A stretch of DNA of 64,000 nt from an uncultured Clostridia bacterium (GCA_944385895.1 CALWYZ010000013.1:1-64000), one strand, 5' to 3'. Counted from the stretch's first letter, positions 8,170-16,853 are shown. Notes: generated by a model not told the origin, from the letters alone. Program-made: numbers and translations.

Positions 8170-8508
8170 ATGAAAGAGGAAATAAAAAGAGGACAGATTT
8201 ATATGGCAGACTTAAACCCGGTCATTGGTTCCGAACAAGGAGGAATTCGTCCGGTAGTTATTATTCAAAATGATATGGGAAACAGATATAGCCCAACAAT
8301 TATTGTTGCTGCTATTACAGGACAGGTTAAGAAAAAACTTCCCACCCATATAAAATTAAACACTACCGGTTTGACAAAGGAATCAACAGCGCTGCTTGAA
8401 CAGATACGGACACTGGATAAAACTCGGCTACTTGAAAAACTGGGTGAGGTATCAGTCGAAGAATTGAATCAAATTACAGAAGCACTGAGGGTGAGCATTG
8501 ATGTATAA
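8170..8508 (+). CDS. mazF: MazF/PemK-family mRNA interferase
   Basis: The 112-aa product aligns along its length with Bacillus EndoA/Maz[28 protein letters not shown], then [20 protein letters not shown] and [13 protein letters not shown]. Such enzymes cut single-stranded mRNA at short sites and are held by a MazE antitoxin. No MazE-like gene is adjacent. The ATG at 8170 reproduces the family N-terminus; an in-frame ATG at 8152 that overlaps the previous stop would add six residues. In integrative elements MazF modules often serve element maintenance. Confidence 0.9.
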   Translation: MKEEIKRGQIYMADLNPVIGSEQGGIRPVVIIQNDMGNRYSPTIIVAAITGQVKKKLPTHIKLNTTGLTKESTALLEQIRTLDKTRLLEKLGEVSVEELNQITEALRVSIDV

Positions 8509-8671
8509 AACCGAAGAGGAAAAAATTAAGGGACGAAATGAGATTACTTATACAGCAGCATACACAATCTTAAAGAAAATGTTGTCTGAGGGAGTAATAA
8601 ATGAAAAAGTGTTTTGTAGGATGAATGAGAAAATAGCTGAAAGACAAGAGTGTTTAGCTTTCTCCCATTAA
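8501..8671 (+). CDS. SHOCT-like small protein upstream of recombinases
   Basis: A 56-aa frame starts at the ATG at 8501, overlapping the mazF stop by 8 nt, and ends at 8671. The segment [35 protein letters not shown] resembles the short helical SHOCT-type proteins commonly found just before serine recombinases in Firmicutes transposons. Function is unknown. It has no separate strong ribosome binding site, so translation is probably coupled to mazF. The consistent placement in similar elements, not the sequence alone, is the main support. Confidence 0.55.
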   Translation: MYKTEEEKIKGRNEITYTAAYTILKKMLSEGVINEKVFCRMNEKIAERQECLAFSH

Positions 8672-8676
8672 CCTAA

Positions 8677-8697
8677 AATGCCGGAAGCACCGGCATT
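8677..8697 (+). other. Perfect hairpin before the recombinase genes
   Basis: AATGCCGG (8677-8684) pairs with CCGGCATT (8690-8697) around a 5-nt loop. There is no T tract, so it may be a processing or attenuation hairpin or a protein binding site rather than a terminator. Confidence 0.5.
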
Positions 8698-8772
8698 ATA
8701 CATAATCGCACATTTAACAAAATCATGTAAATCGGATAGAATCATTGTATCAAACATAGGAGGAAAAACAGT

Positions 8773-10314
8773 ATGACAAAGGATGTCAGAGTTATTCGCC
8801 CAACAGCCGAGGGTTCGGATGCTCATAAAACAAGGGTTGCAGCATATTGCCGTGTAAGTACGGATTCCGCTGACCAAGTTAATTCGTTCATTGCACAGGT
8901 AAAATACTACAATGACTATATTCGTGTTTCAAAGGATTTGGTTTTGGTTGATGTGTATGCTGATGAGGGAATAACAGGCACATGTACGGCAAAGCGCGAA
9001 GAATTTAATCGCATGATGAGAGACAGCAAACTCGGTAAAATTGATCGCATATTCGTTAAAAGCGTATCGAGATTTGCTCGCAATTCATTGGAGTGTATCG
9101 AAAACATACGGTTATTAAAGTCATACGGAACAACTGTTTTATTTGAAAATGACGGCATTGATACATCCAGTATGAATTCGGAAATGATTCTGTATATTAA
9201 AAGTGCCTTTGCGCAAAGTGAAGCTCTTTCCGGTTCAAAAAGGGTGTCCACAGCAATTAGAATGAAAATGGAGACGGGAACATTTTGCACATATCACGCT
9301 CCGTTTGGTTACAAGCTGGAAAATGGCACCTTAATTCCGGTTGATGAAGAAATTAAAATAGTTAAGAGAATATTTGATGATTATCTCCATGGCAAAGGCC
9401 ACAACAAAATTGCAATGGAGCTGAATGATGAAAATGCCATAGGGAAACCGTGGGGGAAAGAACGGGTTAGGTATATTTTATCAAATGAAAAATATATCGG
9501 CGATAGTCTTTTTCAGAAAACATACACGCCGAGGGTATTTCCGCTCCGAAATATTCGTAATAACGGAGAAGTCGATCAATACTATGTTTCAAACACACAT
9601 CAGGGTATCGTTGACCGCCAAACTTTTAATAAAGTGAAAATAATGTTGGAGCGAAACATAGAGGAAAATCGCAAGAAACAAAAAAGAGGAAAGCATTCTT
9701 TGGCGGGAAAAATCATTTGCGGAGATTGTGGCTGGCGATATAAAAAGAAGTCAAGCGGCGAAAGTTGGGTTTGTACCAAAAGCGGAACAGCCGGACATAA
9801 ATGTGAGAGTTATCCGATTACAGAACCGGCTATTGAAAAGACATTTGTTGTTCTTTATAACAAGCTTCAACAAAACATTGACATCTTGGTTAATGAACCT
9901 TTGAATATGCTGTTAGATGTCAAGCGTATAATCCTTTCAGGCAGTGATGTGATTTCTGAGATTGATAGTGAAATCGCTGAGCTTGCAGAGCAAAACGGCA
10001 TGTATGTTCAATTTCATGCTCAAAACATAATTGATGATGTAACGTATCTTGAACAGACAAATGATATAAAAAAACGGCTTAATACATTGAGAAGCAGACG
10101 CCTGAAATTGCTAAATGAAGACGAGGAAGAACAGTGTATTGAAAAAATCCGTCAACTGAAAAGCTTTTTGATGGAAAGCCCTAAAGGAATACTTTGGTAT
10201 GATGATAGGATTTTCACAGAGATTATCGAAAAGGTGCTTGTAGTTAGCAAAAATGAAATTGAGTTTGAATTAAAATGCGGGTTTAGATTTAAGGAGAAAA
10301 TAGTATGGAATTAA
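8773..10314 (+). CDS. Large serine recombinase 1
   Basis: The 513-aa protein has a resolvase/invertase catalytic domain with the nucleophile serine at residue 29 (VAAYCRVSTD), YADEGITGT and the arginine motif SVSRFARN. A recombinase domain follows (about 185-300, PFGYKLENGTL and GKERVRYILSNEKYIGD), then a zinc ribbon starting CGDCGWRYKKK near 313 and a coiled-coil C-terminus. Such enzymes excise and integrate elements between short att sites. AGGAGG directly precedes the start. It overlaps the next gene by 10 nt and is the first of three recombinase genes in one operon. Confidence 0.95.
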   Translation: MTKDVRVIRPTAEGSDAHKTRVAAYCRVSTDSADQVNSFIAQVKYYNDYIRVSKDLVLVDVYADEGITGTCTAKREEFNRMMRDSKLGKIDRIFVKSVSRFARNSLECIENIRLLKSYGTTVLFENDGIDTSSMNSEMILYIKSAFAQSEALSGSKRVSTAIRMKMETGTFCTYHAPFGYKLENGTLIPVDEEIKIVKRIFDDYLHGKGHNKIAMELNDENAIGKPWGKERVRYILSNEKYIGDSLFQKTYTPRVFPLRNIRNNGEVDQYYVSNTHQGIVDRQTFNKVKIMLERNIEENRKKQKRGKHSLAGKIICGDCGWRYKKKSSGESWVCTKSGTAGHKCESYPITEPAIEKTFVVLYNKLQQNIDILVNEPLNMLLDVKRIILSGSDVISEIDSEIAELAEQNGMYVQFHAQNIIDDVTYLEQTNDIKKRLNTLRSRRLKLLNEDEEEQCIEKIRQLKSFLMESPKGILWYDDRIFTEIIEKVLVVSKNEIEFELKCGFRFKEKIVWN

Positions 10315-11216
10315 GAACAATACTGTTCGGCTATAAAAAAGAACAGTTCGCTTATTTTATAGAAGAAACAGAAGCACAGTTGGTGAGGGAGATCTTTACC
10401 CGATACATATCCGGTGAAACACTTCTGCAAATTGCAAACAATTTTACTGTCCGTCAAGTGACTTACTATAAAGGCAAAAACACTTGGACTAAAAACGCCA
10501 TCCGTCGCATTATCGAAAATGAACATTATTGCGGAGATATGGATTACCCGCCGATTATTAAGAAAGAAGAATTTATCGAAGCAAATTCCAAAAGACTTTT
10601 AAAAGGCGGAACAAGAGAAAAAGACTCTAAAGAGATTGCTTGGCTGAAAGAACATTCGTATTGTGAACAGTGTGGAAAAAGGTTTAGTCGCCGTAGCCAC
10701 TGGAGTCATAGCCGGGAAAAGTGGGGCTATGGTTGCGGATGTTCGCAAGATGTTTATATTGATGATGCTTATTTTTTCAATAAAATTAACACAGTCATAA
10801 ACAAAGTAATAAATACTCCTAAGATACTGAGCGTTGATGATGCCACTAAACGCTATGAACCGACGTTAGATATCATTCGGGAAGGTAAAGAGATAAATAG
10901 AATGCTCGAACAACCGAATCCACAATTTGCTGTCATAAAAGCTGCAATATATCAGAGCGTTTCAAATAAATATTCTGTAGCTGAAATGGATACTTCCGGA
11001 GAGTTTACTGCTTTGCTGATAGACCATTTTGAGCAAATAGAACACATTGATAACTTGAATTTGGAACTGCTAATAAAAACTGTAGAAAGAATATCGGTCA
11101 AGAAAAACGGTGAAATCATCGTCACATTTATCAACAAAGCAACCGTTGAAAGCGAGGAAAACAACAATGGAACAAGTACAGAGCCAACCGTTACAGAAAA
11201 TAGTTACGAAAATTGA
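10305..11216 (+). CDS. Recombinase accessory protein lacking the catalytic domain
   Basis: This 303-aa protein starts directly in the recombinase domain (LFGYKKEQFAYFIEETEAQLVREIFTRYISGE, then NTWTKNAIRRIIENEHYCGD) and carries a zinc ribbon (CEQCGKRFSRRS, then a GCGC pair). There is no resolvase domain and no nucleophile serine, and no upstream in-frame remnant of one, so it is not a recent deletion: the start has its own AAGGAG site inside recombinase 1. Proteins like this occur between two full recombinases in several Firmicutes elements and may help select or synapse att sites. Function is inferred from context. Confidence 0.8.
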   Translation: MELRTILFGYKKEQFAYFIEETEAQLVREIFTRYISGETLLQIANNFTVRQVTYYKGKNTWTKNAIRRIIENEHYCGDMDYPPIIKKEEFIEANSKRLLKGGTREKDSKEIAWLKEHSYCEQCGKRFSRRSHWSHSREKWGYGCGCSQDVYIDDAYFFNKINTVINKVINTPKILSVDDATKRYEPTLDIIREGKEINRMLEQPNPQFAVIKAAIYQSVSNKYSVAEMDTSGEFTALLIDHFEQIEHIDNLNLELLIKTVERISVKKNGEIIVTFINKATVESEENNNGTSTEPTVTENSYEN

Positions 11217-12801
11217 TGCTAATCCGGCACTTCTCAAAAAGAATAATTCAAACCGTCCGTTAAATGTAGCCGCATATTGTCGCGTTTCTACCGATGCGGA
11301 AGATCAGATAAACAGTTATAAGGCTCAGGTGAGCTACTATACAGAACATATATCCAAAAATCCGAAATGGAGATTCGTTGATATCTATGCTGATGAAGGC
11401 ATTACAGGTACAATGGCTTCGAAGCGTGATGATTTTATGAGAATGATAAAGGATTGTGAAAAAGGAAAAATAGATTTAATCCTTACAAAATCCGTTTCTC
11501 GTTTTGCCAGAAATGTTGTAGACAGTTTAAGCTATATACGCAAGTTGAAGGCAATGAATATCGGCATTTTCTTTGAAGAGCAGAATATCAATTCTCTTGA
11601 AGAAGAAAGTGAAACATATCTCGGAATATACAGCGTTATGGCTCAGTCTGAAAGTGAAAATATCAGTTCAAATGTTAAGTGGGGAATAACTAAAAGAATG
11701 CAAAATGGGACTTATTCCTGCCGCTTCAACTTCCTTGGCTACAGAAAAGATAAAGGCGAAAGCGAACCGAGAATAATTCCAGAGGAAGCCGAAATAGTTC
11801 GACATATTTTTAAAATGTATGTTGAAGGAGGCAGTATTGACCAAATTAAAGCATATCTTGAAGGCAACCATATTAAAACAGTTCAAGGAAAAGACACTTG
11901 GGATAAGACGGTTATTCGTCACATGCTACAGAATGAAAAATATGTTGGCGATGTATTGTATCAAAAGACTTTCAGAACCGATTGTATCAGTAAACATACA
12001 AAAATAAATCGGGGCGAGAGGACAAAATATCTTGTTTCTAATAATCATCCCGCTATTATCGACCGAGAAACATTCAAGGCCGTCCAATCTGAAATGGTAA
12101 GACGCAGCAGCAAAAGAAAAACCTCTGATTTTGCAATTACCAATCTTGGAAAATACAGTGGGAAATATGCCCTGTCAGAATTGCTTGTTTGCGGTGAATG
12201 CGGAAGCCTGTATAAAAGGAAAACTTGGACAAAAGAAGGAGAAAAAAGAATATACTGGCGCTGCCAAAATCGCATTGAACACGGCAGTAAGTATTGTAAA
12301 AAATCAAAGGGAATTGAAGAAAAGAGACTTCACGAGGCAATTTGCAGAGCATTGCGTAAAATGGTAGAAGAAAGCGCTTCAGTAATCAGTTTAATTAAAG
12401 CCGATCTCGCATACGGTTTGTCAGGCGATGAAGGAACATATGATGTTGGCGCTTTGGAAAAAAGTATATCTGATGCAACCACCGACCTTAATGACTATAT
12501 GAAGCAATACAATAATACCGGAGGAGATAAGACAAAATATATTGAGTGCATACAACAGACCAGTGAAAAAATAAGACTTTTGCGCATCGAACTTGATACT
12601 GCAAAAGCCAAGATTTCACAAAACGAAAAAATTAACCAGGAGGTTGAAAGACTTACAAAATGGTTAACTGAACACGACATTTCTTTTGAGTCTTATGATG
12701 ATGTTGTCGTGAGAAGAATGGTTGAACTTATTCGAGTAAACAACGATAATACTATTACAGTATTCAGTAAGTTTGGAAGTGAGATTGTTGAAAATCTTTA
12801 A
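11167..12801 (+). CDS. Large serine recombinase 3
   Basis: The 544-aa protein has the catalytic domain (serine 41 in VAAYCRVSTD; YADEGITGT; SVSRFARN), a recombinase domain (FLGYRKDKGE to NEKYVGDVLYQ), a zinc ribbon (CGECGSLYKRK, then C pairs) and a long coiled coil to the end. It is related to recombinase 1 but clearly diverged. The ATG at 11167 with GCGAGG upstream is preferred; an earlier in-frame start at 11110 lies deep in the preceding gene. It overlaps that gene by 50 nt in another frame. As the last gene before a terminator it probably marks the element end. Confidence 0.93.
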   Translation: MEQVQSQPLQKIVTKIDANPALLKKNNSNRPLNVAAYCRVSTDAEDQINSYKAQVSYYTEHISKNPKWRFVDIYADEGITGTMASKRDDFMRMIKDCEKGKIDLILTKSVSRFARNVVDSLSYIRKLKAMNIGIFFEEQNINSLEEESETYLGIYSVMAQSESENISSNVKWGITKRMQNGTYSCRFNFLGYRKDKGESEPRIIPEEAEIVRHIFKMYVEGGSIDQIKAYLEGNHIKTVQGKDTWDKTVIRHMLQNEKYVGDVLYQKTFRTDCISKHTKINRGERTKYLVSNNHPAIIDRETFKAVQSEMVRRSSKRKTSDFAITNLGKYSGKYALSELLVCGECGSLYKRKTWTKEGEKRIYWRCQNRIEHGSKYCKKSKGIEEKRLHEAICRALRKMVEESASVISLIKADLAYGLSGDEGTYDVGALEKSISDATTDLNDYMKQYNNTGGDKTKYIECIQQTSEKIRLLRIELDTAKAKISQNEKINQEVERLTKWLTEHDISFESYDDVVVRRMVELIRVNNDNTITVFSKFGSEIVENL

Positions 12802-12831
12802 TCCATATTAAAAAAAGATAATGTATTTTCA

Positions 12832-12858
12832 AAAGCCCGGCATTTTATCGGGCTTTTT
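12832..12858 (+). terminator. Terminator after the recombinase operon
   Basis: AAGCCCG (12833-12839) pairs with CGGGCTT (12849-12855), followed by TTT. The following 12859-13017 shows no gene and no clear promoter; the element's attachment site is expected around here, but I cannot identify it. Confidence 0.8.
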
Positions 12859-13017
12859 ACATAGGATAAGTGCTTAAAAGCGTATATTTCAAAATTGTGC
12901 TATTTTGGTGTTGTAAAACCGCATATTTTGTGGTAAAATAAACAAGTAAGAAATATGACTCAGAAACCCGTTTTTAGTGCATGATTAGCATTGTGCAATT
13001 TCGGTGTATAGGGTCAG

Positions 13018-13251
13018 AAAAAACTCTTGTTCAAAAGAACAAGAGTTTTTTCAGTTATATTCGCCTTTCGGCGAGTTATATTGCTCCGCAGTGATATTTG
13101 GACTTCGTCCAAGTGATATTCGCTTCGCGAGTTTTAAGGGGCGAATATAATATCACTTTTGCGATAGCAAAAATATCACTATGCCGTAAGGCATAATATC
13201 ACTCTGTGCAAAGCACAGAATATCACTATCAACTTACAGTTGAAAAATATT
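13018..13251 (+). repeat. Hairpin array A1 (multi-hairpin palindromic repeat)
   Basis: The array opens with a 15-bp perfect stem and T tract (13018-13051). Small hairpins joined by fixed linkers follow: TCGCC-tttc-GGCGA (13061-13074), TTGGAC-ttc-GTCCAA (13098-13112), CGC-ttc-GCG (13121-13129), TTTTGC-gata-GCAAAA (13157-13172), ATGCC-gtaa-GGCAT (13181-13194), CTGTGC-aaa-GCACAG (13204-13218) and TCAACT-tac-AGTTGA (13229-13243). The left linkers read GTGATATT (13091, 13113) and the right ones AATATCACT (13149, 13172, 13195, 13219), which are complementary. TTATATTCGCC (13055-13065) is complementary to GGCGAATATAA (13140-13150), so the whole array can close on itself. Three related arrays occur in the window. 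Confidence 0.85.
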
Positions 13252-13334
13252 AAAATAGTTGTATATGGACGTTACCGAATTATTTGTTATAATATAATCA
13301 GAACCGGTTCAATACAAATAATGAGGTGTATAGT

Positions 13335-14105
13335 ATGAACAGAAACTTTTCTAATAACTTTAAGACCATGCGAAAGCAGCGTAATTTAACACAAGAACAA
13401 ATTGCCGAAACTTTGGGTGTGTCTTGCCAGGCAGTAAGTAAATGGGAAACAAATTCTTCTTATCCTGATATTACGCTTCTCCCGATTGTTGCTGATTATT
13501 TTGGAGTATCTGTAGATTATCTTATCGGACACGATACAAGTAAACAATTTGAGGAAATTGATAATGCTTGTAAACTTGCCGATAATATGTTTACGGAAAA
13601 TCGTTATATTGAAGCCGTTCCCGTTCTTCGTGAAATGCTTATTAAGCATCCGGGCAACGAAAAACTTATGTATAAACTCGCTTGGGCTTTATCTGGAACC
13701 ATCAAAGAATCGAAAGAGAATTACGAAGAAGCGATTCTTTTATATCAAAAGATTCTTGAAATCAGCACTGATACCGAAATGAGAAATATTGTGTCAAGAG
13801 ATTTGATGTATCGTTATTCTACTAAGGGAGAAATAGACAAGGCTTTGTCTTATGCAAATGTTTTACCTGCATTTGATTTGTGCCGCGAATATAATCTTGG
13901 TAGAGGTAATCTTTTTGAAGGCAAACAACTATCCGAACAATTACAGTCCAATATTCAACTGTTCGGAGAGGCTATGCTCGAATGTTTAGAATATTTTGAA
14001 TGCCCCAATATCCTTACAGATGAACAAAAGCTACCCTACGATACTGAAACAGCAAAGAGACAGATATCTCTGCTTAAAGAGATTCTTGATTGTAAAACCA
14101 ATTAA
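13335..14105 (+). CDS. XRE-family regulator with tetratricopeptide-like C-terminus
   Basis: The 256-aa protein has a Cro/C1-type helix-turn-helix (residues about 5-60: LTQEQIAETLGVSCQAVSKWETNSSYPDI) and an alpha-helical repeat region (about 75-250) such as NRYIEAVPVLREMLIKHP and NYEEAILLYQKILEI, similar to tetratricopeptide folds that bind peptides or proteins in Rgg/PlcR-type regulators. GAGG at 13323-13326 supports ATG 13335; a GTG at 13326 is also in frame. Two overlapping TATAAT boxes (13288-13298) are preceded by TTACCG (13272-13277). It lies between two hairpin arrays (A1 and A2), so it is probably passenger DNA of that repeat system. Confidence 0.8.
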   Translation: MNRNFSNNFKTMRKQRNLTQEQIAETLGVSCQAVSKWETNSSYPDITLLPIVADYFGVSVDYLIGHDTSKQFEEIDNACKLADNMFTENRYIEAVPVLREMLIKHPGNEKLMYKLAWALSGTIKESKENYEEAILLYQKILEISTDTEMRNIVSRDLMYRYSTKGEIDKALSYANVLPAFDLCREYNLGRGNLFEGKQLSEQLQSNIQLFGEAMLECLEYFECPNILTDEQKLPYDTETAKRQISLLKEILDCKTN

Positions 14106-14176
14106 AATACAAATATACGAAAATTATAAAGAAAATCAGGTTTTTCGCCCAGTTCTTTTTTGGACACGAGAGCCAT

Positions 14177-14300
14177 AAAAACTCCTCGTTCTTTTGAACG
14201 AGGAGTTTTTTTGTTATATTCGCCTTAGGCGAGCGATATTGTGCTTCGCAATTGACAAAAGTCAATAATATCACGCTAACTTTTGTAAGTATATCACTAA
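14177..14300 (+). repeat. Hairpin array A2
   Basis: It has the same order as array A1: a 15-bp perfect stem with T tract (14177-14191 with 14196-14210), TTATATTCGCC and GGCGA around 14214-14232, linker GCGATATT (14233-14240), TGC-ttc-GCA, ATTGAC-aaaa-GTCAAT (14251-14266), linker AATATCAC (14267-14274), a weak ACTT/AAGT hairpin and TATATCACT. It is a shorter relative in the same orientation and stands just before a promoter-like TTACCG (14304-14309) and TATAAT (14327-14332), 17 bp apart. Confidence 0.8.
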
Positions 14301-14340
14301 TTCTTACCGATTTGACAGTTTAGTATTATAATAAACTCAA

Positions 14341-14564
14341 GGTGGTGCGTATTCCTAATTGGCAATAATTTTTTAATTGCAAAGTTTGGCAATGAAGAAC
14401 TTATTAAGCAATTACAAAGCGGAATGATATTTTTTAATCCTACACAAAAATATAGAGGTGATGGAACTGACTATCGTTGGACTCAATGGAGGGAAGGATT
14501 CCTATGGATCCAAGTGATATTGAGCTTTACAGTGTACGTGGTGAAAGATTGTTTTATACTATAG
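14341..14564 (+). pseudogene. Broken gene of unknown function behind array A2
   Basis: One frame is open from 14343 to the TAG at 14562-14564 and contains NNFLIAKFGNEELIKQLQSGMIFFNPTQKYRGDGTDYR. This looks like the N-terminal part of a family of small unknown proteins with a conserved FG...L..G.I.FN pattern. The plausible start region (AAGG at 14340 then GTG) is in another frame, and the frame ends early, so a start-region frameshift and C-terminal truncation are likely. It continues the layout array, promoter, gene. The rest of 14565-14623 shows nothing. Confidence 0.45.
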
Positions 14565-14623
14565 TATTTTAATTTGATTATTTATTGGATTTATAAGACA
14601 CATATCTTTAACGTTTTGTTGAT

Positions 14624-14655
14624 AAAAAAAGAACTGCAATAGCAGTTCTTTTTTT
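14624..14655. terminator. Bidirectional terminator
   Basis: A 14-bp perfect stem (AAAAAAAGAACTGC with GCAGTTCTTTTTTT) and AATA loop, A-rich on one side and T-rich on the other, separates the array region from the convergent deoR-family gene. Confidence 0.85.
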
Positions 14656-14709
14656 ACAATGCAGTATTTATATTATGTGCCGTGATGATAAATATTTTTA
14701 ATTAATTTT

Positions 14710-15474
14710 CTAAAACTTTAACTGAGATTTATCTATTATATTTTTTCTTATATTTTCAATCATTTCCTGTTTATCACAAATAACTCCGCTGATATCTGAA
14801 ATATTGCAGACAGTGTTGATTTTCACCGTATTGATTTTTGAGGAGTCACATAAAAAATATTGACGTTTTGATTTTTTGATCATCGCTTTTCTTATTGCGG
14901 TTTCTTGTTCTGAAACATCCGTTATTTCACCGCTTTGAGATAATCCCTGACTTGAAAAAAAGCATATGTCGGCATTTTTATTCATTATATATTCTATTAC
15001 ATCCATACCTAAAAAGTTATTGCTTGCTCGGTTGAATTTACCTCCGGTACAATAAAAAGTTGCATCTAAATCGAAATTTTCGGAAAAGATTTTTTGATTA
15101 TTGGTAATGATATGAAGATCTTTTTTATTTTTTAGATAATAAAGAATTTTTTTGACTGTGGAAGAGGAATCTAAAAATATAATATCTCCATTATTTACAT
15201 AATTAGCGGCTATTGCTGCCAAGTAATCCTTTGTGTTGGAATTTATTGAATCACGTATTGAAACAGGTGTTACGGCATTACGGTAATCTGCCGGCATAAC
15301 GCCTCCGTAAATATGAGTTGCCAGATTTTTTTGAACTAATATATTTACAGCTCGGCGAACAGATGATTCGCTTGAAAATATTTTAGCCGCAATTTCTTTT
15401 ATTGAGATCGATTCGTTTGGTTTTAACGCATTTAAAACATCAAGAATTTGCTGTTGGCGCTCTAATTGACTCAT
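14710..15474 (-). CDS. DeoR-family transcriptional regulator
   Basis: The 254-aa protein has an N-terminal winged helix (RQQQILDVLNALKPNESISIKEIAAKI) and a DeoR sugar-phosphate sensor domain with the isomerase-like fold (GDIIFLDSSSTVKKILYYL, ITNNQKI, FFSSQGLSQSGEITDVSEQE). DeoR regulators usually repress a neighbouring sugar or polyol gene and respond to a phosphorylated sugar. It is divergent from a glycerol-3-phosphate dehydrogenase-like gene over a 178-bp shared region, which makes that gene the likely target. Its start follows a GAGGTG-type site. Confidence 0.9.
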   Translation of the reverse strand: MSQLERQQQILDVLNALKPNESISIKEIAAKIFSSESSVRRAVNILVQKNLATHIYGGVMPADYRNAVTPVSIRDSINSNTKDYLAAIAANYVNNGDIIFLDSSSTVKKILYYLKNKKDLHIITNNQKIFSENFDLDATFYCTGGKFNRASNNFLGMDVIEYIMNKNADICFFSSQGLSQSGEITDVSEQETAIRKAMIKKSKRQYFLCDSSKINTVKINTVCNISDISGVICDKQEMIENIRKNIIDKSQLKF

Positions 15475-15559
15475 GTGTACACCTCATTTTGAATTTAATT
15501 GAAAATATTTGACAAAATGCATGTTAGTTTCTGAAAAATTTCAAACAACGCTCAAAGAC

Positions 15560-15589
15560 TTGATTATGATGTTAAAAATTATTTATAAT
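15560..15589 (+). promoter_or_regulatory. Promoter of the GpsA-like gene
   Basis: TTGATT (15560-15565) and TATAAT (15584-15589) are 18 bp apart in the divergent region, followed by AGAGGGTG before the ATG at 15653. The surrounding A/T-rich palindromic bits (for example TTTCAATTGAA) could be DeoR operators. Confidence 0.55.
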
Positions 15590-15652
15590 CATTATTATAA
15601 AATATTCTTCAAGTATTTTCAATTGAATTTATAATAAAAAGAGGGTGTAATT

Positions 15653-16699
15653 ATGTCTGTAGTTACGATTATAGGAGCAGGTATGATGGGATCTGCACTT
15701 GCATTTCCTGCAAGGGAAAACGGTCATGAGGTCAGATTGGTAGGAACGCACCTTGACAGAGAAATCATCGATGAATGTATAAAGACCGGCAGGCATCCGA
15801 AGTTTTCCGTAAGTTTTCCAAGCAGCTTGAAGTATTACCAAATTGAAAAAATGGAGCAAGCAATTGACGGAGCTGATATGATTATCGGCGGTGTTTCCAG
15901 CTTTGGAGTAAATTGGTTTGCAGATTTTGTGTTGCCGAAGATACCGGATACCATACCTTTACTGACTGTAACAAAGGGGCTTGTAGATACTGCTGACGGA
16001 AAGCTTATATGCTATCCTGATGTATGGCAAAAAAAACTCGATGAGCTGGGAAGCAAAGTTTCTATTAATGCAATCGGCGGCCCGTGCACAAGCTATGAAT
16101 TGGTTGCACATGACCAAACAGAAGTTGCATTTTGCGGTAAAAATACAGATATACTCAGAAAACTTAAAAATATAATGACAACTGATTATTATCACATCAG
16201 TCTATCTACAGATGTTTTAGGAATTGAGAGCGCAGTTGCGCTGAAGAACGGATATGCTTTAGGCATAGCCCTTACGGTCGGGCTTAATCAAAAAGAACGT
16301 GGTCTTGACAGTGAGCTTCATTTCAATTCCCAAGCTGCAGTTTTCGGTCAGAGCGTAAAGGAAATGAAGCGATTGCTGACATATCAGGGATGTGATACTT
16401 TGGAAAACCTTGTAGTAGGAGTCGGCGACCTGTATGTGACCGTATATGGAGGAAGAACCAGGAAGGTAGGTATTTTGCTGGGCAGAGGACTCGATATTGA
16501 TCAGGCAAAATCAAAGCTTAACGGTGTAACCTTGGAATCGCTTGTTGTTGCAGTCAGAGTTGCCAAAGCGGTAAAGGCGGCAGCTCAAAAAGGCAAACTG
16601 TGTATTAAAGATTTTCCTTTGCTTATGCACATAGATGATGTTATCACAAATAAGGCTGAGGTAAATATACCGTGGGAAAAGTTTACTTTTACCGTATAA
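15653..16699 (+). CDS. Glycerol-3-phosphate dehydrogenase-like NAD(P)-dependent oxidoreductase
   Basis: The 348-aa protein has a Rossmann nucleotide site at the N-terminus (IIGAGMMGSALAFPA), the GpsA-type TVTKGL segment near residue 105, GGPCTSYEL and the catalytic-lysine helix ESAVALKNGYALGIA. Length suits GpsA. However, the glycine loop reads GAGMMGSAL where housekeeping GpsA usually has GAGSWGTAL, and several segments differ, so it may act on another sugar or polyol phosphate. Its divergent DeoR partner supports catabolic regulation. It is monocistronic, with a terminator at 16745. Confidence 0.8.
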   Translation: MSVVTIIGAGMMGSALAFPARENGHEVRLVGTHLDREIIDECIKTGRHPKFSVSFPSSLKYYQIEKMEQAIDGADMIIGGVSSFGVNWFADFVLPKIPDTIPLLTVTKGLVDTADGKLICYPDVWQKKLDELGSKVSINAIGGPCTSYELVAHDQTEVAFCGKNTDILRKLKNIMTTDYYHISLSTDVLGIESAVALKNGYALGIALTVGLNQKERGLDSELHFNSQAAVFGQSVKEMKRLLTYQGCDTLENLVVGVGDLYVTVYGGRTRKVGILLGRGLDIDQAKSKLNGVTLESLVVAVRVAKAVKAAAQKGKLCIKDFPLLMHIDDVITNKAEVNIPWEKFTFTV

Positions 16700-16744
16700 G
16701 CTAAATGTTAAAAGTGCTGTATCACAAATATGCGTTTTAAAAAT

Positions 16745-16774
16745 AACCGTTCACTATTGTGAACGGTTGTTTGT
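16745..16774 (+). terminator. Terminator after the GpsA-like gene
   Basis: AACCGTTCAC (16745-16754) pairs perfectly with GTGAACGGTT (16759-16768) across a TATT loop, followed by GTTTGTTT. Confidence 0.85.
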
Positions 16775-16853
16775 TTATGTTATCGATTTATAGAAATATA
16801 ACTTTATGATTTATTTATTTTACCTGCTCAATCACTGCATAAAAACTATAAGA

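Noticed and set aside
10305..11216. Recombinase 2 as a frameshifted end of recombinase 1
   Set aside because: Recombinase 1 already has a complete recombinase domain, zinc ribbon and coiled coil, and the second gene repeats those domains with its own start.
13018..13251. CRISPR array
   Set aside because: The repeated linkers are only 8-9 bp, the units between them are self-complementary hairpins of uneven length, and there are no cas genes.
13018..14300. Integron attC sites
   Set aside because: No integrase of the IntI type, no GTTRRRY core sites, and the arrays hold many independent hairpins instead of one imperfect palindrome.
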